Part shown: piece by piece, positions 9,779 to 20,507 of the stretch | Layout: each line of letters opens with the position of its first letter | How positions within the stretch are numbered: the stretch's first letter is position 1 | Source of the DNA: Arthrinium phaeospermum | Taxonomy: Eukaryota > Ascomycota > Sordariomycetes > Amphisphaeriales > Apiosporaceae | DNA length: 64,000 bases | Direction of reading: 5' to 3' | Assembly (NCBI GenBank): GCA_006503535.1 | Contig: QYRS01000013.1 | Location: forward strand, 1,488,001 to 1,552,000 | Translations under genes and position numbers: made by a program | Notes under the pieces: model-generated | Databases searched by the model: none | The model's input: only the letters and a program-made list of their open reading frames with translations | Told to the model about the DNA's origin: nothing

Positions 9779-12692
9779 ATGCCTGGTGCTATAATGAAGT
9801 CCGAAATGCGGCCGGATGGGCTTCTCGGCTCCCAAAGCAAGGTCGCAGGAAATAGTAGCCGGGCAAGCAGCGCTATGTCAGAAGAAGACGCCATTGCTGG
9901 CTATGATGCATCTCAAAACACAGCATGGCATCCTCCAAGTTCTCGGAGCGCCTCTACTAGGTCCAACGCGAACAGGACCAGCAACCAACTCCCCGCAGAG
10001 TATCCGCTACGTGAAGATGATTCCTCGGATAATGAAGGGACTTCGCCCACACCTGGGAAGCTGCTGAGAGTCTCAGGTCGGGGTTATGAACAAGACCAAG
10101 CCTCGGTACATGCAAGTGAGTCGGATGTACACGATGACCCGGTCGGGTCCGAAGAACTGGAGTCCAATGAGACAGGCGAGGATGTTGATGATTCGAAGAG
10201 CGAAGAGTCAATCAAGAGTTTTGGCGACGAAGAATATACCCCGTCGCAGCGGTTGACTGGCACCCGATCCGAAAGCTTCCAGAAGGCGCAGCGAGTTTCT
10301 ACCCGCGGTGCGAAGCAGAAACCAGTACGGACAGGCAATCCCGCAGTTCCAAAGACCGTGATCATTCAGCCGAAGGAGGGGATGCAGAGGAGTCAGATAC
10401 TATGCATGCTACACCGGTAGGCAAAGCGGGTGCAGCTCGAGGAAAACAACAAAAAGCGCTATCGCAGAGGATTGCCAAGGCTGCATCAGTTGAACATTCC
10501 GTCAATGACAGACCAACTAACCAGATGCAACAGCATGAGGAACAGGGCACGAGAGCCCTACCTTTTAAAAGGAGGATTGCGAAGAAACCCTTCACACCGG
10601 GTAACGAAGAATCTGCAAGCAAGGCTTCACTGAGCAAGGCACATGCAAAAGATTCGGCTTCCACATATTCAGGCACCGGCACCAAAGGCAAGAATACCGC
10701 AGAAGTTCGGTCTCACGCGACTCCACAGAAGGGGGTGGAGGCCACCACTTCGCCTGCTCTCTACGAGATTGAGGGCTCTTCAGAGCCTGACGACAAACGA
10801 AACCTTTCAGCTGATCCCCCACGGAAGAAATCTGATCCAAGAGCAAAAAGTCAAGATGCGCGAAAGCTTTCCCAACGCCAGAGCGCTGCTTCAGGCTCTA
10901 GAGCAGCAAATAACCGGAATGGCAAGTCGACCATGAAAGGTACACAGAAGAAACCGTTCGATGACGATATCATAGACGACGATGGCCCTTCTTTGTCACT
11001 CAGCATATCAGCAACCAAACCAAACTCCAAGAAGAGAAGAAGCTCCCCGCAGAGCTATGGACCACGATTCAAAAAACCACAAAACCCAGTTGTCGAGTTC
11101 TCTTTTGAGGATGGGGGAGGGACTATTGCACAGTCCAGTCCCAGCGAACGTCCAGACTCTAGACAGCGTTCTCCGGATCCAGACGAGGCCTCCCCTATAG
11201 AGATTTCATCGGACGCGCCAAGCTCAGAGGTGGCAGAGCAGGACTTGCAACCTAACGGTTCCAATAACACCGACTATCCTGCTGGGCAACAAAAGCTTCA
11301 GTTGACGAATCACGATTCGTCTGCCCTCAACAGACCTGGTGATTTCCCAGACAAGAAACCAAAGACAGTCAGTACGTCATCCTATACAGTGAGGCCATCT
11401 CCCCTGGATCAAGTAAATGCTTCATCAAATTCCGGCAATGACAACATTCTGGAATTCGCAGATGACGATGCTGTCAAGAATGATTTAACATCATCTTCAG
11501 TTGGAGCCAAGGTCCAGAGAGCAGGAGCCAATAAGGAGGTGGTACTTTCACAACAGGAGCAAACGCGAATTCGGAACAGCAGAAATTCAACTCCGATGAA
11601 GAAGAGAACTACCATGTTCTCTGTACCAGTATCAAAGAACATCGCCTCGAACGACCCCTTTACTGGTCCCCGAGACCCCGTGAAAGATAAGGGGTCTACA
11701 AATCAACATCCACCGCCGCAATCCTCAGGCCAACACATAACATATGGCTCACAACCTCAGGAGGCAGCCACAGCACCCATGATTGAACCTCATCCTTTCA
11801 CTGGAGCCAATACTGGAGTCAGCAGGTGGGGTCAGTTAGATACCCGGCCCGAAGCTTCTCTGTCAAGATCGATGCTGCCAGCAACCTACCAGCCGAGGGT
11901 CCCCCAAGAGACTCATCGGTATTATGAGAAGTCTTGGGATCAACACCACAGCCACAGTCACAGCGTGACGGCTTCAGTGTGCAACATGCCCAAGCACGGT
12001 ATGCGCAGCCAAGCCAGAACAAGACTTCACGGCTCGGTTGAATCCAAAGACCCTTGAGTTTAACCAGAAGCTCGCAGCTATGCCATCACTTCGTCATGGA
12101 AACCCTCACAGGCAGACGTTCGTGGTTTCGCCGCCTGAGCAAGGGAGCTCTCTTGATCTCAACATCACATCAATAGGGACTCAGCTTGGCCATCAAACCA
12201 GACAGGAAACCTACGTTCACGGAGCCAATGCTGATCGTGTACAAAAAGTACACCCCGCAGGAATTCACAGGAACCGATGTGATGACCTTATATATGGCGC
12301 CAGTGAAGGGGTAGCAGCCATGTTGCACGATATTGTCACGGCAAGTTATACGTATCAATCTGATGTGACAACTTCTGATTTTCTTTCTACAGGTGATCCA
12401 TCGTCGACTTTCCCCAAAGCAAGCCATCATCAACAATGTCGTCCAAGAATATGATCGTAGTGGTAGCAGGATTACTGCAACACTTCTGAAGCGCCAACAA
12501 GACGAATTCAAGCCAGCGGTCAGCAAGTTCCATGGCAGCTTTCAAACTATGTCGAAGACATTCGCAAGAGCCTCTCAGGGTGTAAAAGAAGGCGCAAAAG
12601 GTTCTACCAGAAAGTCGGAAGCGCTCTCGAACAAGTTCAACGAGAGGAACCAACATATGTGCAAACTTCGTGAAGCCATTCGACAGAATTGA
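9779..12692 (+). CDS. Large disordered protein of unknown function (frame-broken)
   Basis: I do not recognise the family. The open frame from ATG 9779 (MPGAIMKSEM) is rich in Ser, Glu, Asp, Lys and Pro, with acidic patches (ESNETGEDVDDSKSEES) and many basic stretches such as KKRRSSPQSYG; most of it is predicted disordered by composition. A more ordered C-terminus follows, from about 12038, with VQEYDRSGSRITATLLKRQQ (about 12441-12500), which looks helical and conserved-like. The last intron, 12341-12392, begins GCAAGT and ends CTACAG, so it appears to be a GC-AG intron. The frame changes at about 10300-10400 and twice between about 11960 and 12040. Each change has the direction expected of one missing base, and no good introns explain them. 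Composition suggests a nuclear protein, but this is a guess. Confidence 0.6.
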
Positions 12693-13677
12693 ACCGAATA
12701 AGGCAGACGTTGAACCCACGGATTCTGTTAACTACCCAATGCTTGTTAACCGAGTGTTTCACGGGCATTGAAGACTTGCGAATGATTGCTTTGGTGTATC
12801 ATATTCATATATCCTTCGAGGTGGGGCTGTGGTATCATCTTGGACCACAAGAAAGAGAACGAAAATGAACAATGGGGCAAATGAGGAGCGGGTTCGAGAG
12901 TTGTAAGCAAGCTGTTTATTCATTGCTATGAGACTGGTTGGGGGAGATGTATCAAGACTACATGGTGAAATCATCAACTTGCTTTGTTGGCGTACAGTTA
13001 CGGAGATGTACCCTGTAATCTCCATGCAGTTGCACACGCACTGCACTACTAGTACATGACACTAATAGATTCTGCCGACTTTACTCTCTGGAATCCGAGG
13101 TATACCTTGGGATGGCAGCGTTCTTGACTACTGTTGACTGCCCTTTTCCCTATATACGATGGCTGGCGTTTAAGAGTTCCCACCCCCCTGAATATCAATC
13201 TTTACTATCCCAAAGTATGGTTCGCGGTGACAGGGGCAGTATTCATGTGGTGCTCCTTTTGGGCTTACAAGTTCGTGGATCTCGACCATGCATGATGTTG
13301 TTACCCGAAAAGTGATATGATGAGGATGTATTATAAGTCACTTCCGTCAGAGAGAAGTAGCGAAGGTATCGAAGCAGCAGCTACATAGGGGACTCGTATC
13401 ATGAAGAAAGAAAATCAAACCGGGCCAGAAACAAAATAAAAAAATAAAAAAGAGTAGTACAAGAGACAAGCCGTTAGAACTCCGCCCATCCATGCTCCCC
13501 TGCCAATCCGTTCATATTCCTTTTGGGCCCAACTCCCGGCGCTGATTAGAAGAATCGTATTCTCGCTAGTTACTTATTAATCGAGTCCGTTTGACTTGAC
13601 CATGTCCTGTCAATCTGCTTCCTGCGGGCCCCGTCCCCGGGCAGCCGCAGGCTGTTGGGAGATCCACGCTGGCGCAA
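12693..13677. other. Intergenic region between convergent genes
   Basis: Holds the 3' regions of the disordered protein gene and tricalbin. An A-rich stretch (AAAATAAAAAAATAAAAAAG-like, about 13430-13455) is present. No gene is seen. Confidence 0.5.
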
Positions 13678-16600
13678 CTAGCTGGGCGTGGTCTCGCGGG
13701 TGGGTTTGGTGTCCTTCTTGGAGAGGAAGCTGCGCCTCATGGCGTTGCCGCTGCGCGGGCTGTCGCTGCTCGTCGTGGGCCGGTTGTTCTCCACGAAGGA
13801 GCTCTTGATGACGACGGCGCCCGTCCCGACCTTGATCTCCTTCTCGCCGCCCGACTGCGTGTCGACAAAGTACAGCGTCTCGCCCAGGTCGTCGTCGCTG
13901 CCAAAGGTGTGGTGGCCCTTGACCTCGAGGCGGAACTGCGTGTCGGCAGTGCACGTGTGCTTGAACGTCTCGTCGTACTGGATCTGACTGGTAGCCGACT
14001 TCATGCTTGGTCTTGCCAATGACCTTCTCCTTAGGTGCCAGCTGACGGCAGCACGTAAGATCCGCCGATGGCGGGAAGCCGTTGGCCGAGACGATGGTGA
14101 AGGTAGCTGTGCCTGCTCCAGCGGCGGTGCCATGCTATGCACCGACACGCCACCCATGCTGGTGGTACGGTGATGGTGGCCGCCGTTGGAAGCGCCATGC
14201 GAGGAAGACGGCGGAGTCTCGGGTGACTCGGCACCGTCAAGGAGAGGTCCCGTGGATCGCCTCAGACCCGGAGCAGGTGTAGGCGCATCCCCATTGGTTA
14301 CAATGGATGGGACGTCGGGGTTCGCGGGCGGCATCAAAGCCGTTGGCGTCGTGTCGCCCTTCTTTCCACGGAATCCCGGCGGAGGAACGAAGCACCCTTG
14401 CCGACACCGTGTCCAACAACACCAGCAACCGCGGCGCCACCCTTGATGGGAGCACCTGCCACTCCGGTCACAATCCTGCCGGGCGCTCCGAAGGTTCCCG
14501 AGAAGGTGCCCGTTCCCATGCGTGTACGTGTGACATAGTCGGGGCGGAAAAGCAGCCGGATGCGAATGGAGCCCGACTTTCCATCAAGGAGGAGCTTCAT
14601 CCTTTGCCTTGAAGGGGTCAAGTTGCTCCAGGTTGATGTCTGCTCCGCCCAGGAAGTCGGGCTTGTCTGCGAAGTCGTAGTCGTACATTGACATGGAACT
14701 TGGCAGCAGTACGACGGCACAGCCACTTCGAAGAACTCGTTCCAGACCGGATCAAGCGTCTTCTTCTGTGTCTTGGTCTTGTAGATGTCTTGGCCGTTGA
14801 GCTCGAATCGGGCGTAAGGGTCACTCTTGCCGTTGGAATCGGCCGCCGGCAGCCAGCCGCATCGAGGACGTCGACGCGGAGGTTGCCCATGTTGTTGATA
14901 CTTTCGCTGGGGTCGAGTTCCATCTTCACGGGAATGTACTTCAGGCTGACCTTGACCCAAGTTCCTCTGTTCGTCATCCTTGAACTTCAAAACTGTAGGG
15001 TTGTTCTGGTATGCATTAGTAACAGCGCAATAGACGCGGGCAATCATGTGACTTACCAGGCATTGCTTGAGCGTGTCCAGGGTGTTGCCGGTGAGGCGAG
15101 CAATGGTATGGTCCTCGTCACGCTCTTCGCGGGCTTCTCCTTCTTTTCTCGGACCTTGAGCGTTAATCTGGAGAAGTCGAGCTCGCGAATGAAGCAATCA
15201 CCAATCGTCAAACTTGTGCGACTTGTGCTTCGCCGACCCAGACACGTACGAGGGGAACAACATGTCGTCGACATTGACCTCGACGTGGGAGCCACTCTTG
15301 GGCATTTCGGCCTCCATGAAGTGGAAGATGAGGAAACCGGACTCGTGCTTGAGCAGTTCTTCGGGCGTGAGCCGGATCTTCGGGGCTTGCCGGGGCGCAT
15401 CGCGGCGATCAGAGAAGGTTGGAGATGGGGTAATCGGCGGCATGGGTGACAGGGTGCGCCTTGGCCATTTGTCGGTTTCCTCTCGAGCGACGAGATCTTG
15501 CCATCCGCGGAGCGAGTGAGTTCGAGCGAGCCCTTCGCTTCCTCGGCAGCGCCGCTTCCTCCTTCCTCTTCCTCTTCATCCTCGGGATCGGCGATGTTCA
15601 AGCAAGGATAAACGATGCCGTGTAGCTAAGGACACCTTTAGCAATGCCCTTTCCGTGCAAGCGGAGGCCGTCCTCAAGCAGGGGTTTCCGGTCGTTGACA
15701 AGGTATTCGCCATTTCATCTGCTCGATGTAGTCGCTCGCCAAAAGCTCAATGAGCCCCAGGCTGCGATCCTTGCCCATTTTCTCGGCGTCCATGACCTCC
15801 AAAGAAAGGCGATCCCGCGAGTGCATGGGGACGTAGACGACCTCGTCAAACTCGGGGCTGAGCGTGTTGCGATGCGTCACAGTCCGTCCCTTCTCAATAC
15901 CCGACAGTACCACGCGAACATAGGGATCCGATTTACCCATAGTCTCGAAGTTCCGAAGCTCGCGAGCGTGCTTGAAGTGCAGGCGCATGACACCAATCGG
16001 TGTCTGGTAACCGCCAGTGCCGACCAGGTCGCCCGTCATGGCAACAGGCTTCCATTGCGCAGTAACCTTGATACGTCCGGAGCTTACGTTGGACAGGTTG
16101 TACCAGTCCTTGCCCTGCTCCATCATCTCAAGCAGATCTTCCAGCTTGATTTGGTAAGTACCGACAAGCTGGTCACCAGCGAGTTCTCGGTCGTCCTTGA
16201 TCGCGATTCCCAATTTCGCATTCTTCCTGTCGGAGATGAGGATCTCCTTGTAGCCGTCATCCAGATGGGGTTGTTGGTGCGCTTGAGCTTCTTGGTGTGG
16301 TGAATCTCCTTGCCGTTGAGCAGCAGCGCAGCATAGGGGTTGAGGAGGCCGACCATGCTCCTGCGGCGTCAAGATCCTTGGCTTGGTGAAGCGTGAAGCG
16401 GAGAATACCAGTGTTCGTCTCGGGGGGCGGCTCCACCTTGCCGTCAGGCAAGGTAGTTTCCTCCAGGACGGGGAAGAAGCGAACATCGGCCGAGACGACA
16501 CCACGGGCCTTTCCGTTGGACATGACCTCGAGGCGCTCGTTCTCGAATACATTCAGTTCCTCCAGTTGGTCCAGCTGGAAAGAAGCGATTCCAAGTCCTT

Positions 16601-18243
16601 GTCCTTTCGGATCATTGTAGTCGAAAATCTCCAGATCGAGACTGTCATGGAAACTAATAATGACATACTTGGTTCGTTCCAGCGAGGGTTGGAAGTATCT
16701 TTGATGGTCTTCGTCCGGGCGAGCTCCCCACGTCGGCTCAGCGAGACGATGACGTATGGGTCCACCGTACCAGCAAAGTTGTCGGGGTTCTTCAGGCCTT
16801 GAGCGCCATGCAGCGTGATCGCAACGACCGATTGCCTGGTCGACCGGGGTTCCAGCCAGCATCTTGGCGACTTCGATGGGGAAGACGTTAGGGTGGTACA
16901 TCATCGGCTGCAGGTTTCCGTGGATCTGTTCCAGGATGAAGCTCTCAACCGGATGAAGTTGATATCAAAACCAAACGTCTCTCCGCCCAAAGGCTTGCAC
17001 ACGTAGTCGATCTCGGGCCGTCCCATGAAGCACATCTCGATCTTTTCGACGTGGGGGAAAGGAAACTGCAGCTTGAGCTTGAGACGCATGATGCCGGAGA
17101 AGGCCTATCCTCAACAATCACATCGAGGCCCTTGCTGATCATGGCCTTGCCAACTCGGATTTCCAAGACAACCTTGGGGTTGACCTTGTTCTTGATCTGC
17201 TTCGCAGTCATGTCAGCGGTATCGTTAGGAGTAAAGCTGAACTTCCAGTCCATGACAACCATGTCGTCCTCGGCTTGCAGAGTCTTGACGTGCTCCATAC
17301 GAGGAGGCTTGGAGCCCAAGGTGAAGGTTTTCAGCTTCAAGCTGTCGAGAAAGGCCGGAGTTGCCGAGCTCAAGACTTGGTCGACCGAGTTGATGATGGT
17401 CTCCGCAAGCACCGGCTGGTAGATGGGCCAGAACTTGAGCATGAAAGCATTGATCCATTCCAAGGACTCGACGTCCATATCCGTCTTCTTCATAAGGGCC
17501 ATCTCCCTCGTACGTCGTCTCGGAAATTGCGGCGAACTCTTCGAATGGACGTGCGGTAGTACGTCGAGCAGACCGCCATCACGATGAAGACCCAGGATAA
17601 ACCGCCTCCCAGGACGGCCACCAACCAGGATGCGAGGCAGGCAAAGATGATGACGCCAGCATTGTGGTACCAGCTCCGTACATGGTGGCGGGAATCTTGC
17701 CCTCCAGCCACGTCTGGTGGCGAGCAGACTCTCGCCCGTCATGGGGCTCTCGTGGGGCCAGCCGTACCGCTGCTGCCATCCTACTCGGGCAGCAATGTCC
17801 TCGGGCCTCTTCGTCGTGTGTGTGTCGTCTGTGAAGGGGTTCCCCTCCTTGTCTTTCGGGACGTCGATGGCGCCGGCTCGGGAGGGCGAGGGTAGTTCGT
17901 AATCGGCTTTGTTTCCGTCGTCGGCGTCCGTGACTACAGCCACGGCCTTGTGTTTTCGATGAGGACGCAGCTCGTCCGGCACGGCCTGCGGGCGGAAAAG
18001 CAGGAAGTCAGTATTAATGCGTTCGGTCGCGACAGGGGGGGCCAGGGAGACTCACAGCTTTCGCTTGGCGCCGCTTCTCCTCCGGGCTGGCATCCGGGTC
18101 GAAGGTGAAAGCAGCTACCCGGCATTCTTGCTCTCTTCCACCATCTTTTTCTGGGCATCGTCGGCGTCAACGCTCGAGTCTGGGTTGCCGGCCGCCTCGA
18201 TGGCGCCTGCTGCTGCTGAGCTCGGCGGCGGTTCGGTCGCCAT
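13678..18243 (-). CDS. Tricalbin-type ER-plasma membrane tether, frame-disrupted
   Basis: Tricalbins (extended-synaptotagmin family) anchor cortical ER to the plasma membrane and move lipid through an SMP domain. From ATG 18243: a disordered start; VAAFTFDPDASPEEKRR (about 18060-18115); an intron at 17986-18055; a membrane hairpin including NAGVIIFACLASWLVAVLG (about 17600-17670); the SMP domain from ESLEWINAFMLKFWPIYQ (about 17400-17480); then C2 domains carrying TVDPYVIVSL (about 16750), LLNPYAALLLNG (about 16320), GKSDPYVRVVL (about 15920) and GKSDPYARFEL (about 14800), and a final C2-like segment before the stop at 13678. A second intron is 15006-15056. The protein sequence is well conserved piece by piece but the frame changes about 25 times (listed under findings), mostly repaired by one added base. 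I judge this a real gene with defective sequence; a recent pseudogene is the alternative. Confidence 0.85.
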
Positions 18244-19843
18244 GGTCGCGACGATGAGCTTGTGCAAGCAGAAAGCACTGCGCAGGTACCTGTGCTATTG
18301 TTCGGAAAACCACTGGATCGAGCGGGATTGGGAAGCAGGAAGTGGCTCAAGCCATATACTGGGATTTGGCTCTTATAAGCTTGGGTGGTGTAGAGCTAGT
18401 GGTAAGCTTATTTCGGTATGCGAGGAGTCTACGGATCGCCCTTGGGCCGTCCTGTTTAAGGCCAATGGGTGTATTCACCGTGACAGTAGCTGAAAAGGCT
18501 CTCCTTGCAGTCAGTCATACAAAAGAGCAGAAGAGTTGTCGACGGTATGCAACAAGTTGCGCAGGTTGGTGGCCCCTAGTAGCTTTGGCGGGACAGCGCG
18601 TTGAGAAGGGGAGGCAGAAGTAGAGGCGAGGCGAGGAAAGGTAGAAGAAGAGGGGCTGGGTAAAGGAGAGGCGTAGAGGTTGGCGATAGCTGCAGAAGTA
18701 GTGGAAGAGTCAAACCAGAAAAGAAAAAAACAAGTTCCGAGTCAATGGGAGACGGTTTCGAAATGGACAACACAGCTTGGCTTGCTGGTGGTAAGCGACC
18801 CGAAGCTGTCCTTTTCCAAGATCCAAGGCAGCACGACACAGCCCCCCCGGAGCCAATTGCAATTACAACACGGGACGATACCCAAGTAGCACGCAGCACG
18901 CGCAACGCAACGCAACACAGACCAGCAGTGCACACTGCCGGCACTGTGTTGCACTTGCACTTGCTGCGTCCTGCAGCTCTCAGCAGTGGGACCGCTGAAA
19001 ATACTCCCTCAAATTCCAGTGCGCGCGCAGCAGCTTCACTTGCTAGTTTCCGCCCAAAGACCTATTTTGCGCCAATCACAGCATATCTCCAGGGGCCAAT
19101 GTGTCGACTGAAGCTACTGTAGTGGGCTAGGCGGGCTAGTACCGAATACCTGCTTCTTTCTGTCCAGTATTGTGGACTGACTAGGCACAACTAGACGATC
19201 CGATGGCCAGCAGCAAAGAACGAGGCAAGTCCCGACCCAACAGCTTGGTCCAGATATAAGCAAGCATGCCGTGGCCCATTCAATTCTTGCTGGGTACAAG
19301 TAATGTGGCAGTTCTACAGTAGGTTAACCCATTTCTCCCCTTCTCACGACTAATGTTCCAAGGAAATGGCACAAACAGACAACATGGCGACACGCTGCAG
19401 CACCGTGGTGCCCATCGCCAATGCCACGCGAAGGCGTCATTGGCACCCCGTCCAGGGTATCAGGGTATTGTCATCCAGGAGCCCACGTCCCGGCGGGCTC
19501 GTCTCGATGGCAATAACAATCATCACATGGAATGATTTTCGAAAAGAAAAAGGTTGGTTCTATTAGGTTGGATTCGACATGTAACCTTGCGGGTTCGCGT
19601 ACCTGAGCCTGGGCTGCGGAGGGCCCGGCTGATTACGCACCCAACCAACGCCCGGCACGCGGCACTTGGGACATTCCAACTTACGACTCTTATCCGCTTG
19701 CTTCGGGGCCTGTGGATCGGCGGAAAGTGATCCAATTTCAACCTGCTGGAAGAAGAGGATCTGAGCCAAATCTAAACCTAGCCAGAAACACTAATACTAC
19801 CAGCCGAGCGTTGCCCCTCAACATATCTCGCATATGTACATCT

Positions 19844-19894
19844 GTACGTATATACATATATATATATATGTATGTATATATATATCACTCCTTT
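19844..19894. repeat. TA/TATG simple-sequence tract
   Basis: Alternating ATAT/GTAT sequence with few other bases, directly left of the 175-bp duplication. Confidence 0.8.
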
Positions 19895-20226
19895 TCCTCC
19901 TTTTCCGCCTTTTCCTATTTATTTCTTCTTGTTTTTGCTTCGGTCGCTTTTTCCAGGCCCAATGATTAGCAAAGGATCCCTGCAGCATTTTCTGTCTTCT
20001 GGGCGCTACCGGTCAACTAACTTGACTTGTACATACATCGCATCACATATATATCACTCCTTTTCCTCCTTTTCCTCCTTTTCCTATTTATTTCTTCTTC
20101 TTGTTTTTGCTTCTTCGGTCGCTTTTTCCAGGCCCAATGATTAGCAAAGGATCCCTGCAGCACATTTTCTGTCTTCTGGGCGCTACCGGTCAACTAAACT
20201 TGACTTGTACATACATCGCATCACAT
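19877..20226. repeat. Tandem duplication, about 175 bp unit
   Basis: Two neighbouring copies share the block from TATATATCACTCC through CTTGACTTGTACATACATCG. The landmark AGGCCCAATGATTAGC occurs at 19955 and 20130, a 175-base offset. Copy 1 lacks bases present in copy 2 in several places (TTC units, an AC, an A), and one substitution is seen. It may be a recent duplication with slippage, or an imperfect assembly join. Confidence 0.88.
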
Positions 20227-20341
20227 CACATCGCATAATGCAGTCAAGAGATTCAGCTGAACATTCTTACACCTGCATCCGAGATAGGATGACGGCTCGG
20301 CAGACGACTTGCTGCTTGCTGCTTCTGTCACTAGGCTGCCT

Positions 20342-20507
20342 CTCCTTGGTGGCACGTCAGCTCCACAGGCAAATTAAGACTGGCAGCGCCGGTCCGAGGG
20401 ACCCAACTGGGCCCAACTAGACCTCTCCTTGGTCGGCACGTCAGCTCCACAGGCAAATTAAGACTGGCAGCGCCGGTCCCGAGGGACCCAACTGCGCCCA
20501 ACTAGAC
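20342..20507. repeat. Tandem duplication, 83 bp unit
   Basis: The block beginning CTCCTTGGT and ending CCCAACTAGACCT occurs at 20342 and 20425. Copy 1 lacks single bases found in copy 2 (GGTGGC versus GGTCGGC, GGTCCGAG versus GGTCCCGAG) and differs by one substitution. It lies 115 bp after the 175-bp duplication. Confidence 0.88.
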
